Shown here: positions 40,838-48,783 of the stretch, piece after piece
How the letters are laid out: every line of letters starts with the position of its first letter
How positions within the stretch are numbered: the first letter of the stretch is position 1
Source: an uncultured Coriobacteriaceae bacterium
GTDB taxonomy: Bacteria; Actinomycetota; Coriobacteriia; Coriobacteriales; Atopobiaceae
Length of the DNA: 51,151 bases
Assembly (NCBI GenBank): GCA_947426865.1
Contig: CANEFS010000005.1
Location: forward strand, 1-51,151
Reading direction: 5' to 3'
The notes under the pieces: generated by a model
What the model saw: only the letters and a program-made list of their open reading frames with translations
Told to the model about the DNA's origin: nothing
The model's database searches: none
Made by a program: the position numbers and the translations under genes

Positions 40838-42583
40838 ATGACGGATCGCCTTAAAAAACAGACGAACAAAAAGAATGCTGCCCAAGAGCAGCTTCAAAAG
40901 GAAATGGTAGAGAAGGAACTCGCGGTTCAGGGCAAGCGCGAGGTTCTTCTCGGCCCGTTTGGCGAGCGCGTCATTACCTCGGGCGATATTTCTGCTAAAG
41001 CGCGGCGCAAGCGTCTTCACCAAATTATTGCCATCGCTCGCAAATACAAAGTGATGCGCGGTCTCACCCCCGCTAACTTGGTGAATATGCTTGAGGCGCT
41101 AGGACCCACCTTCGTTAAGGCGGGACAAATCTTGTCTATGCGCTCCGACATGCTTCCGCCGGAGTTCACAAAAGCGCTTGAAGTTCTCCGCGCTAATGTG
41201 GCGCCTATGGACTTCAGCGTCGTCGCAGAAGTTTTAGAAACCGAGTACCAAAAACCCATCAAAGAGGTCTTTTCTTCTATCGACAAAACACCTCTGGGGT
41301 CTGCAAGTGTGGCGCAAGTTCATCGCGCGAAGCTGAAAAACGGCGACGACGTTGCCATCAAAGTGCAGCGTCCGCGCGTCCGAGAAACGATGGCGCAAGA
41401 TATTGAGATTTTGCGCAATGTGCTTCGCCACTTAAAGCACTTCATGCCCGCTGACCAATTCATCGATTTTGACTCGGTTATCAACGAACTTTGGGCATCG
41501 TTCACGCAAGAAACTGACTTTCTCATTGAAGCCAAAAACCTTAAGGAGTTTCGCGCCAACAACAAAGATGTCGCCTTCGTGAGCGCGCCCAAGCCCTACC
41601 TTGATCTTTGCACCACGCACGTTTTGGTCATGCAATACATACAGGGCCCCACGATTGCTGAACCCAAAGCAATCGAGGAAGAAGGCTACGACCTCACAGA
41701 GATTGGCGAGAAGCTCGTCGAAAACTACGCCAAGCAGGTGCTTGACGACGGCTTTTTCCACGCCGACCCCCATCCCGGAAACATCATGATTGCCGATAAA
41801 AAAATCGTCTTCATCGACCTGGGCATGATGGGGCGCCTCTCCGATTCCTACCGCGCTATCCTGAAAAAGATGCTTCTCGCCGTGTCTTCTCGGGATTCTT
41901 TGACGCTCAAAAACGGACTTTTGGACCTATCTGAGGCGGTCCGTCTGGACGACATCGACCATAGTGCCTTTCTGGCGGACTTGGATTTCATCGTGCAGCG
42001 CTACGGTTCGGTGGATTTGAAAGATTTGGATTTGGGCGAATTTCTCACGGAGCTTATCGCACTTACGCGCCGCTACGGTCTTGAGCTTCCCGGCTCGCTC
42101 ACGATGATTGCGCGCGGCCTTATTACGCTTGAAGGGGTGCTCGACGAGTTCATCCCGGACGTTTCGATGGTCCAAATTATCGAGGAGCACTTGGAGAGAA
42201 CAGAGGATATTGTGAGCCTTCTCGAGAAGGACTTCTACGAGCTGGGCATCGACTCAAGACAGGCTCTCAAAGGCGGCTTGAAGGCGCTGAGCCAGGCAGG
42301 TCTTGTGACTGACATGCTTACGCGCGGGCAGCTCAAGGTCAACATGGACTTTTCCAATTCCGAGAATCCCGTGGAAGACCTGAATCACATCGCCGACCGT
42401 CTGACGATGGGCATCATCATCGCAGGCCTTCTCATCGCAAGCTCCATTATCTATTTTGCAGGGGCATCGCTCACGATTTTAGGCATCCCGCTTCTAGGCT
42501 TTTTGGGATATGCCATCGCCCTCATCCTCGCCCTTATCATGGCAAAAGATATTCTGGGGCACCGCAACAAACGGCGGAAATAA
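40838..42583 (+). CDS. UbiB/AarF (ABC1/ADCK) family atypical kinase
   Basis: A 581-residue membrane-anchored protein-kinase-like ATPase. The family-specific KAGQ motif is at 94-97 (FVKAGQILSMRSD), followed by the Ala-rich nucleotide loop GSASVAQVHRA (154-164), the VAIK lysine (AIKVQRP), DPHPGNIM and FIDLGMMG. Two membrane helices end the chain (about 525-570). In other bacteria UbiB assists isoprenoid quinone synthesis and lipid handling; this organism probably makes menaquinone or none, so the client is uncertain. It forms a two-gene unit with the phasin-like gene and converges on a P-type ATPase gene, with a weak GC hairpin between them. Confidence 0.9.
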   Translation: MTDRLKKQTNKKNAAQEQLQKEMVEKELAVQGKREVLLGPFGERVITSGDISAKARRKRLHQIIAIARKYKVMRGLTPANLVNMLEALGPTFVKAGQILSMRSDMLPPEFTKALEVLRANVAPMDFSVVAEVLETEYQKPIKEVFSSIDKTPLGSASVAQVHRAKLKNGDDVAIKVQRPRVRETMAQDIEILRNVLRHLKHFMPADQFIDFDSVINELWASFTQETDFLIEAKNLKEFRANNKDVAFVSAPKPYLDLCTTHVLVMQYIQGPTIAEPKAIEEEGYDLTEIGEKLVENYAKQVLDDGFFHADPHPGNIMIADKKIVFIDLGMMGRLSDSYRAILKKMLLAVSSRDSLTLKNGLLDLSEAVRLDDIDHSAFLADLDFIVQRYGSVDLKDLDLGEFLTELIALTRRYGLELPGSLTMIARGLITLEGVLDEFIPDVSMVQIIEEHLERTEDIVSLLEKDFYELGIDSRQALKGGLKALSQAGLVTDMLTRGQLKVNMDFSNSENPVEDLNHIADRLTMGIIIAGLLIASSIIYFAGASLTILGIPLLGFLGYAIALILALIMAKDILGHRNKRRK

Positions 42584-42642
42584 AAAGAACCAACAAATAA
42601 TCCAAAAACTTTAAGAGAAGCCCGCGAAAAAATTACGAAACG

Positions 42643-42656
42643 GCGCGAGAGCGCGC
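42643..42656. terminator. Weak bidirectional hairpin between ubiB-like and P-ATPase genes
   Basis: GCGCG-AGAG-CGCGC forms a perfect 5-bp stem with a tetraloop between convergent genes. On the minus strand a T-rich stretch follows about 8 bases later; on the plus strand there is none. It is the only terminator-like element in the 86-bp gap. Confidence 0.35.
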
Positions 42657-42669
42657 AGGGTTTCTCGGC

Positions 42670-44763
42670 TTAAAAGCGAGCGTGAAACGGCAGCATAAGG
42701 CGCATACCGTTCAAAACGACGATGAGGGTCACGCCCGTGTCGGCAAAAATGGCCCAACCCATTCCCACCATACCAAGCATCGCAAGCACAAGGATGGAAA
42801 TCTTGATGATAAGAGCAAAGGCGATGTTTTCTTTGACGACCGCCATCGTTTGTTTTGCCAGGCGGAAGAAGGGCGGGAGCTGCTCTAAGTCGCCTCCCAG
42901 AAGCGCAACCGTAGCAACCTCGAGGGCTGAGTCGGAAGCGGCGGCCCCCATCGTTATACCGAGGTTGGCTGTGGCCAGAGCTGGCGCATCATTGATGCCG
43001 TCTCCCACAAAGGCAACCGTCCCCTCCTTTTTCAGCTTTTCGATGTAGGCAACTTTGTCTTGGGGCAAAAGCTCGGCTTTTTCTTCAGTGACGCCAATCG
43101 TTTTTGCAACGGCACTTGCGGCTTGCTTGTTGTCGCCGGTAAGCATGACCGTCTTCATGTGGAGCTTGTTTTTTAACTGGGCAAGCGCCTCTTTTGTTGT
43201 CTCTCGTATGATGTCAGAAATTCCAAGCGCACCCACAATGACCGCTCCTTGGCTGAGCAGAAGGCAAGTTGCACCCTTTTGCGTAATGGCAACAATCTCT
43301 TCTTGCACTACATCGGGGAGCGCGGCGAGGCCCAGCTGCTCGCGGATAAAGTCAGGCTTGCCAATGGCGACCGGCTCTCCTGACAAGTTTGCCGTCACGC
43401 CGTTTCCGGGCTTCTCGGCAAAGTCGGTGAGGGCGAAGGTAAGGTCGATCGTCTTGGAAAAAACAACAACGGCTTTGGCTAAGGGGTGCGTAGAGTTCTT
43501 CTCGAGAGCGGCAGCAAGGGCTGCTACCTGGTCTTTCGAAAGATCTGCCTTGGGATAGCGCGGGGGCTCGTGCGGGGTCACGGAGCGCGCGAAAGGATGG
43601 ACGGCGACCACCTGGGGCTCGCCTTTCGTGAGCGTTCCAGTCTTGTCGAAGGCGACGATGCTGACGTGGCGGGCGGTGTCGAAAGCCGCTCCCCCTTTGA
43701 CGAGGACCCCTAGGCGCGCGGCTCGGGTGATGGCCGAGACAAACGAAACGGGCGTCGAGATAACAAGGGCACAGGGACAAGAAATAACCAGGAGCGTGAG
43801 GGCTCGGGCAATCCAGACGAACCAGATGTTAGAGATGGGAGAGGCTGCGATGCCTGCTGTGGGACCGACAAAGTTGGCAAGGTTTTCTGCGACTTCAGGA
43901 CCGCCAAAGGTGCCGATTAAAGAGAGGCCGGCCGGAATTCCGAAGCCCACGACAAGAGCGACAATCACGATAATGGGGGTGTAGACCGCGGCAAAGCGAT
44001 TGATGAACGACTCATAAGGCGCTTTCTGCTTCTGCGCGCCTTGAACCATCTCGATGATGCGCGAGAGCATGCCTCCGTCATAAGCCGCGTCAACACGCAC
44101 GAAAACAGGTGCGATGGTGTTCAGGGTTCCGCCGTAGACGAACTGGCCTGCCCCTCGGTCTTGCGGAATCGACTCGCCGGTAACAGGGGCCTCGTTGAAG
44201 GCCGACTCCCCTTCCACGATGACGCCGTCGAGAGGAACGCGCTCGCCCGGCAAAATTTTAACGACCGAGCCCACGGCCACTTCTATCAGATCTTCCTCTG
44301 CCAAAGGCAGCGCATCGTAGTTTGCAGCAGAGGTTGCCACGACACTGCCTTTTACCACGTGGGCGCGCTCTGGCGCGAGCTTCATGAGGCTTTTTATCGA
44401 ACCTTGGGTTTTCTCGAGAGACCAATCTTCAAGACGCTCGCCAATCTGGTAAAGGAAGATGACGATGGCCGCGTCTCTGAAAAGCTCCACGTCAAGCTCG
44501 CCGACGGCAATCTTGTAAAAGCCCATGATAAAGGCGCCAAAAACAGCGATTCCCATGAGGGTGTTCATATCGGCTGTGAGCTTTTTTGCCGATTTGACGA
44601 CAGCCGGCGAAACGTAGAGAAGGCCGGTGGAGGCGGCTGCTAGATAAAAAACGAAGGCTAGCCACTCAACGGGCGCAAAAATCTCCAAGACAACCCCTAC
44701 CACAAAGACGATTCCTGAGACGGCAAGTAGATACTTCTCCGTTTTTTCTGACCATTCCTTCAT
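42670..44763 (-). CDS. P1B-type heavy-metal-exporting ATPase (Zn/Cd/Pb type)
   Basis: A 697-residue inner-membrane pump. The metal-binding membrane motif is SCPCAL (CPC at 329-331), the phosphorylated Asp is in DKTGTLTKG (373-377), the actuator motif is PVTGES (193-198), and the nucleotide site has THPLAKA, MLTGDN and VGDGINDAPALA. The last helix ends GVTLIVVLNGMRL, typical of the Zn/Cd group rather than the Cu group. No N-terminal metal-binding domain is present; the chain begins directly at the membrane region. A longer than usual outward loop lies at about 280-313. AAAGGA precedes the ATG by about 10 bases. A 19-bp tandem array lies upstream. No metal-responsive regulator is adjacent. Confidence 0.93.
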   Translation of the reverse strand: MKEWSEKTEKYLLAVSGIVFVVGVVLEIFAPVEWLAFVFYLAAASTGLLYVSPAVVKSAKKLTADMNTLMGIAVFGAFIMGFYKIAVGELDVELFRDAAIVIFLYQIGERLEDWSLEKTQGSIKSLMKLAPERAHVVKGSVVATSAANYDALPLAEEDLIEVAVGSVVKILPGERVPLDGVIVEGESAFNEAPVTGESIPQDRGAGQFVYGGTLNTIAPVFVRVDAAYDGGMLSRIIEMVQGAQKQKAPYESFINRFAAVYTPIIVIVALVVGFGIPAGLSLIGTFGGPEVAENLANFVGPTAGIAASPISNIWFVWIARALTLLVISCPCALVISTPVSFVSAITRAARLGVLVKGGAAFDTARHVSIVAFDKTGTLTKGEPQVVAVHPFARSVTPHEPPRYPKADLSKDQVAALAAALEKNSTHPLAKAVVVFSKTIDLTFALTDFAEKPGNGVTANLSGEPVAIGKPDFIREQLGLAALPDVVQEEIVAITQKGATCLLLSQGAVIVGALGISDIIRETTKEALAQLKNKLHMKTVMLTGDNKQAASAVAKTIGVTEEKAELLPQDKVAYIEKLKKEGTVAFVGDGINDAPALATANLGITMGAAASDSALEVATVALLGGDLEQLPPFFRLAKQTMAVVKENIAFALIIKISILVLAMLGMVGMGWAIFADTGVTLIVVLNGMRLMLPFHARF

Positions 44764-44809
44764 GTGTTTTGGTTCCTTTAATTTGTGTGGTTTTGAGTCT
44801 TTGTTGTGA

Positions 44810-44921
44810 TTCGCGTTTTTTATGGTGGTTGTCGTTTTTGTTGGGTTTGCGTTTTTTATGCTGGTTTGCGTTTTTTATGCTGGTTTGCGTTTTTTATGCT
44901 GGTTTACGTTTTGTTTGCAAA
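44810..44921. repeat. 19-bp tandem array upstream of the P-ATPase and GntR genes
   Basis: Three perfect copies of TTTGCGTTTTTTATGCTGG (44846-44864, 44865-44883, 44884-44902) are flanked on both sides by diverged copies, making about five to six units in the divergent spacer. Each unit carries T6. Confidence 0.9.
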
Positions 44922-44970
44922 TTTTATTTTGTCACGTGTTGGCGAGCCTCGCAAGAGAGATGCAATCTTA

Positions 44971-44999
44971 TTGACAGCTCAACTTCCCCTGTGTATATT
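44971..44999 (+). promoter_or_regulatory. Promoter of the GntR-ABC operon
   Basis: Perfect TTGACA (44971-44976), 17-bp spacer, TATATT (44994-44999). A strong sigma-70 type promoter 50 bases upstream of the GntR start codon, overlapped downstream by a palindrome. Confidence 0.85.
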
Positions 45000-45019
45000 G
45001 TGTATATTGAATATATACA
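44992..45019. promoter_or_regulatory. Putative GntR operator
   Basis: TGTATAT (45001-45007) and ATATACA (45013-45019) form a perfect 7-bp inverted repeat with a 5-base spacer across the expected transcription start. A direct copy of TGTATATTG lies just before it, at 44992-45000, inside the -10. The position fits autorepression by the adjacent regulator. Confidence 0.65.
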
Positions 45020-45046
45020 GCACGCGAGACCGACAGGAGCTCCTTC

Positions 45047-45544
45047 ATGCAGATAATTCTTTCCAAACATGACCCTAACCCCATATATTTGCAGATAACG
45101 GTACAAATTCAGGCTCAGATTCTGGACGGCACTCTCGCAAAGGGCACCGAGCTCCCCTCAATCCGAGCCCTTGCCAACAATCTGCACGTCAGCGTCATCA
45201 CGACCAAGCGGGCCTACCAAGAATTGCAACGCTCCGGTTTTGTTGAAACCGTCGCAGGCAAAGCAACCTACGTCGTCGACTCACTTTCTTACACTTTCCG
45301 AGAAACCCAGCTGCTCGAACTTGAAAAGGAACTGGATGCTTTGGCTCTGCGGGCACACCAGCTTTCACTCTCACAAGATGAGTTCCTTAGCGCTGCTGAA
45401 GAGTCCTACGCCCAAGCAGCGGAACACAGCCCAGGTGTAGAAGGTAGCGGCGACCCGTCAACTCATGTTCCAGCGGCCGCTCACGATTCACCAAACCTAA
45501 AGCCGGTTTCGACACCCCAAGGCTCAAAAAGCAAGGGAGTCTAG
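45047..45544 (+). CDS. GntR-family (YtrA-type) transcriptional regulator
   Basis: A 165-residue repressor with an N-terminal winged helix (residues 10-78: PIYLQITVQIQAQILDGTLAKGTELPSIRALANNLHVSVITTKRAYQELQRSG) and a short helical C-terminus, as in the YtrA subfamily that controls neighbouring ABC transporter genes. The last 40 residues are Ser/Pro-rich and disordered. AGGAG lies 7 bases before the ATG. The promoter and an inverted repeat stand directly upstream, and the ABC genes follow, so it most likely represses its own operon. Confidence 0.9.
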   Translation: MQIILSKHDPNPIYLQITVQIQAQILDGTLAKGTELPSIRALANNLHVSVITTKRAYQELQRSGFVETVAGKATYVVDSLSYTFRETQLLELEKELDALALRAHQLSLSQDEFLSAAEESYAQAAEHSPGVEGSGDPSTHVPAAAHDSPNLKPVSTPQGSKSKGV

Positions 45545-45639
45545 TTCGTGAGCGGCGAAAGCTCCGTTACCGGCAAGACGAGAGTTTCTTGGAATCTTTT
45601 TGAAACGGAAGAGAAAATATTGGAAAAAAGGCGGAAGCA

Positions 45640-46581
45640 ATGACTGATTTTAATGAGGCGAAAGATCTTCATGAGGCACCAGAAGATGCGCCGGTGTTGC
45701 GCATCGACAAGCTAGAAAAACGCTACGACGATTTCACGTTGGAGCCGTTTTCGATGAGCATTGCGCGCAATCGCGTATGTGGGCTCGTTGGGTCGAATGG
45801 CGCGGGCAAGACGACGATTTTAAAGAGCATTTTGGCTGCTTACAGGCCTGATGGCGGCTCGGTTTCTTTGTTTGGGCACACGTTAGAATTTGGCGTGCGC
45901 ACCTACGACAGGCTCCGAGAAAAGATTGGATTTGTGTTCGATACACTTCCCTTCGGGCCGCTCACTATCAAGGGCCTTTCGCGGATTGGTCGGGCGGCGT
46001 ATGAGCAGTGGGACCAGGGCTATTTTGAACGCAGCCTTGCAAAGGCAGACATTAAGATCAACAAGAAATGCAACGAGTTGTCGCGCGGAATGGGGATGCG
46101 ATTGCAGCTGGCGTTTGCGCTTGCACACAGACCCGAGTTCCTCGTGCTTGACGAGCCGACGGCTGGGCTTGACCCCATAGCGCGCGAGGATGTGCTGGAC
46201 ATGCTGCGGAACTTTATGGCCAACGAACGGCACGCGATTTTGATTTCAAGCCACATTACCTCGGATATTGAAAGCATCGCTGACACCATTGTCTGCTTGG
46301 ACAACGGACGGACCGTTTTCTCGCTGAGTATGGACACGTTCCAAGATTGCTATGGGGTTTTCTTATGTACTGACACTCAACGAAAGGCGTACGTGAAGAA
46401 ACTCGCAGCGTGCGGCGTTGATTCATGGAGTATTGATAAAAAAATGCATAGCGAAATTTTGATGAACAATCGAGAGCAAGCAGAAAAAGTATTACCCAAG
46501 GTAGAGTTTGCGAGAAGCTCACTCGATGAAATGATGCTGCTCACCATCAAGGGCCACCATACGGCAGCGGAAAAGCAGTAG
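45640..46581 (+). CDS. ABC transporter ATP-binding protein
   Basis: A 313-residue ATPase. Walker A is GSNGAGKTT (51-59), the signature is LSRGMGMRLQLA (G-for-S variant of LSGGQ), Walker B is FLVLDEPTAGLDP and the switch His is in ISSHIT. The C-terminal 80 residues are a helical extension common in exporters of the YtrB/BcrA type. It pairs with the permease 54 bp downstream. Substrate is unknown; YtrA-linked systems often respond to cell-wall-active peptides. The gap to the GntR gene is 95 bp without a terminator. Confidence 0.93.
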   Translation: MTDFNEAKDLHEAPEDAPVLRIDKLEKRYDDFTLEPFSMSIARNRVCGLVGSNGAGKTTILKSILAAYRPDGGSVSLFGHTLEFGVRTYDRLREKIGFVFDTLPFGPLTIKGLSRIGRAAYEQWDQGYFERSLAKADIKINKKCNELSRGMGMRLQLAFALAHRPEFLVLDEPTAGLDPIAREDVLDMLRNFMANERHAILISSHITSDIESIADTIVCLDNGRTVFSLSMDTFQDCYGVFLCTDTQRKAYVKKLAACGVDSWSIDKKMHSEILMNNREQAEKVLPKVEFARSSLDEMMLLTIKGHHTAAEKQ

Positions 46582-46635
46582 ACAGAGCCAGCGCTTACGG
46601 GTACGCGAAGAAGATAAACAAATAAGGGAGTAAAC

Positions 46636-47349
46636 ATGAAATTGAGGACCGCGATACAAGAGATAAAAAGCGCCGTTGTGACGGATTGGAACATAACATC
46701 GATCTATTTGAAAACGACGTTGTTCCTCTGGATTTTTGTGGGAGTTCTCGTGAATTTTCTGCAGGGTGCGATGTTTTTCTCGCTCTGTGCCATTAACACG
46801 ACCTGCATTATTGGCTGTGTCATGCAACTTGCAACCAGCGACGAAGTAAGCGGGAACTGGCAGATGGCGCGCCTTACTTTTCCTGTTTCACGTACCTTAA
46901 CGCAGGTAGGACATTTTATTTTTATCATTTTCGTGACGTTCTTGGGATTTGTTGTGGGCGTTCTGGCCGCCGTGTTAACGCAAGTCTGGATGCAGATTCT
47001 TCAGACACCAATCTTTTTCCCCATGTGGCTGCAATATTATGTCGGGCTTTTTGTTACGTTTTGTCTGTTGATTCCTGCCGCAATAATGTTAGCCGTTATT
47101 TCTGCCTGCGGCTTCACTAAGGCGCTTCGCTTCTTTCCTGCAATAATCGTGCTTGTATGCTTGGCAGGGGGCGCCTGGATCTCGGGCAGCGGCATCATCA
47201 ACGAGAAAACCACCGCTTTTTTCACATCCCTCTTTTTAAGTCCCGGTCGCCTCGGCATGGTGTGCGTTATTACGGCTCTTCTATCGCTTGTCATCTATTT
47301 CGTTCTGATGATGCTAGCGGCCCGGTTCTATCGCAAGCGCCAATTTTAG
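46636..47349 (+). CDS. ABC-2 type transporter permease
   Basis: A 237-residue integral membrane protein with six hydrophobic helices (about 28-48, 52-68, 95-120, 130-155, 165-185, 205-232), the partner of the preceding ATPase. AGGGAG lies 6 bases before the ATG. The N-terminal cytoplasmic stretch and the loop before helix 3 (LATSDEVSGNWQMARLTFPVSR) resemble ABC-2 permeases of the antibiotic or lipid export class. It ends the GntR-ABC operon. A 7-bp inverted repeat (47366-47392) follows but lacks a T run. Confidence 0.88.
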   Translation: MKLRTAIQEIKSAVVTDWNITSIYLKTTLFLWIFVGVLVNFLQGAMFFSLCAINTTCIIGCVMQLATSDEVSGNWQMARLTFPVSRTLTQVGHFIFIIFVTFLGFVVGVLAAVLTQVWMQILQTPIFFPMWLQYYVGLFVTFCLLIPAAIMLAVISACGFTKALRFFPAIIVLVCLAGGAWISGSGIINEKTTAFFTSLFLSPGRLGMVCVITALLSLVIYFVLMMLAARFYRKRQF

Positions 47350-47472
47350 GGAGCTTAAGCAATTCTTAGGCTTGTAAATTTTCAGAGCCTAACGGCCGAA
47401 TACTAGCTTTCACGCCCCCGCCTTTGTGCTACGCTCATACCAGCAAACAAAAACCGCTTGAAAGGAGCGAAA

Positions 47473-48528
47473 ATGGGTGCAAGACCAATTAGGTATGTTC
47501 AATTTGGATGTGGAAAGATGGCGAAATATACCATCCGCTACGCGCACGAGCATGGCGCGCAACTGGTGGGTGCCATCGACGTAAATCCCGAGGTCATCGG
47601 TATGGATGCGGGCACTTTTGCCGGACTCCCCGTCGAGCTTGGCGTAAAAATTTCTGACGATGCCGAGAAGGTCTTGGACGAAGCTGCCCCAGACATCGCT
47701 ATTCTCGAGCTCTTCAGCCTCATGAGCGACATCGAGCCCATGGCACAAGCGTGCGCCGAGAGAGGCATTTCTGTCATCACAACCTGCGAGGAAGCAACCT
47801 TCCCCTGGACCACGAGCGCTCAAATCACCAATCGCCTCGATGCCATTGGGCAGGAGACGGGAGCTACCATCGTAGGAGCTGGTATGGAGGACATTTTCTG
47901 GATTCATCTCCCCGCCCTTATGGCCGCCGGCATGGACAAGCTTGAGCGCATCGAAGGCGCCGTTTCCTACAACGTTGAGGACTACGGTCTTGCCCTTGCA
48001 AAGGCACACGGCGTTGGCCTGACTGAAGAAGAGTTCGAGCAAACCCTTGCGCACCCTGACGAAATCGTTCCTTCCTACGTATGGAACTCCAACCAAGCCC
48101 TTGCTCAAAAGCTCGGTCTTACCATCAGTGAAATCATTCAGGAAAATGTTCCCTTCTTAGCCGAAAAAGACACCTACAGCGAGACCATGGGAGAGACTAT
48201 CAAAGCTGGTTTGGTGCTTGGCATGAACACGCGAGTGACCACCAAAACCTATGAAGGTATCGACATTGTGACCTCGCAAATCGGCAAGGTTTATGGTGAA
48301 GGCGATGGCGACCTTTGCGACTGGAAACTTGTCGGTGAGCCCACCACCACCGTCCACGTTGACAAACCGGCAACGGTTGAGCACACCTGCGCAACTATCG
48401 TAAACAGAATTCCTACGGTTCTTATGTCACCGGCGGGCTATCACACCGTCGATGAGCTTGAGCCCATTGAGTATCTGACTGAGCCTCTCGTTATTGATGA
48501 AGGCGATGGTTGCTCCTGCGGTTGCTAG
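47473..48528 (+). CDS. NAD(P)-binding dehydrogenase, 2,4-diaminopentanoate dehydrogenase-like
   Basis: A 351-residue oxidoreductase of the dihydrodipicolinate-reductase-like fold. The Rossmann motif is FGCGKMAKYTIRY (G-x-G-x-M) near residue 10. Length and overall pattern match 2,4-diaminopentanoate dehydrogenases, which act in anaerobic ornithine breakdown, and related proteins of unknown substrate. The C-terminus ends in DGCSCGC, a tight cysteine cluster not required for the fold. AAAGGAG lies 7 bases before ATG 47473. It is a single gene closed by a strong terminator. No other ornithine-pathway genes are near, so the substrate remains a guess. Confidence 0.75.
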   Translation: MGARPIRYVQFGCGKMAKYTIRYAHEHGAQLVGAIDVNPEVIGMDAGTFAGLPVELGVKISDDAEKVLDEAAPDIAILELFSLMSDIEPMAQACAERGISVITTCEEATFPWTTSAQITNRLDAIGQETGATIVGAGMEDIFWIHLPALMAAGMDKLERIEGAVSYNVEDYGLALAKAHGVGLTEEEFEQTLAHPDEIVPSYVWNSNQALAQKLGLTISEIIQENVPFLAEKDTYSETMGETIKAGLVLGMNTRVTTKTYEGIDIVTSQIGKVYGEGDGDLCDWKLVGEPTTTVHVDKPATVEHTCATIVNRIPTVLMSPAGYHTVDELEPIEYLTEPLVIDEGDGCSCGC

Positions 48529-48584
48529 TTTTTAACAAGAATCGGGTGCAGGCCGCATAACAATCTCAGCCTGCCCGTCGAACA

Positions 48585-48630
48585 GAAAGCCTCAAAAGCC
48601 GAGATAATCGGTCTTTTGAGGCTTTCTTTT
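48585..48630 (+). terminator. Strong Rho-independent terminator
   Basis: A 14-bp perfect stem (48585-48598 with 48613-48626), extended by four more pairs after one bulged base and closed by a 5-base loop, runs into TTTT. It ends the dehydrogenase transcript. The stem GAAAGCCTCAAAAG reads in both directions. Confidence 0.9.
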
Positions 48631-48771
48631 AGTGAAGGTCGCGGCCTTACTTAAACCGGGGCCAAAATTTCAAAACTTGGCGCAACACGCCCAATCAATC
48701 CTCCCGCCTCGCGCGTTTTAAGCCCTCCCCCAGGTTCAAGAGGCACGCCTTTTCTTTTTCGCTTAATAGTT

Positions 48772-48777
48772 TAATAT
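48772..48777 (+). promoter_or_regulatory. -10 element consistent with a leaderless transcript
   Basis: TAATAT ends 7 bases before the ATG of the TPR gene at 48784, and no Shine-Dalgarno is present. Transcription would start at or next to the A of ATG. The -35 position (T-rich) is not convincing. Confidence 0.45.
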
Positions 48778-48783
48778 AGAGTT

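Noticed and set aside
44769-45056. 95-codon hydrophobic plus-strand open frame, possibly a small membrane protein
   Set aside because: Its hydrophobicity comes from translating the T-rich 19-bp repeats, and it runs over the GntR promoter and operator.
47366-47392. Terminator after the ABC permease
   Set aside because: A 7-bp inverted repeat is present, but what follows is GC-rich without T residues.
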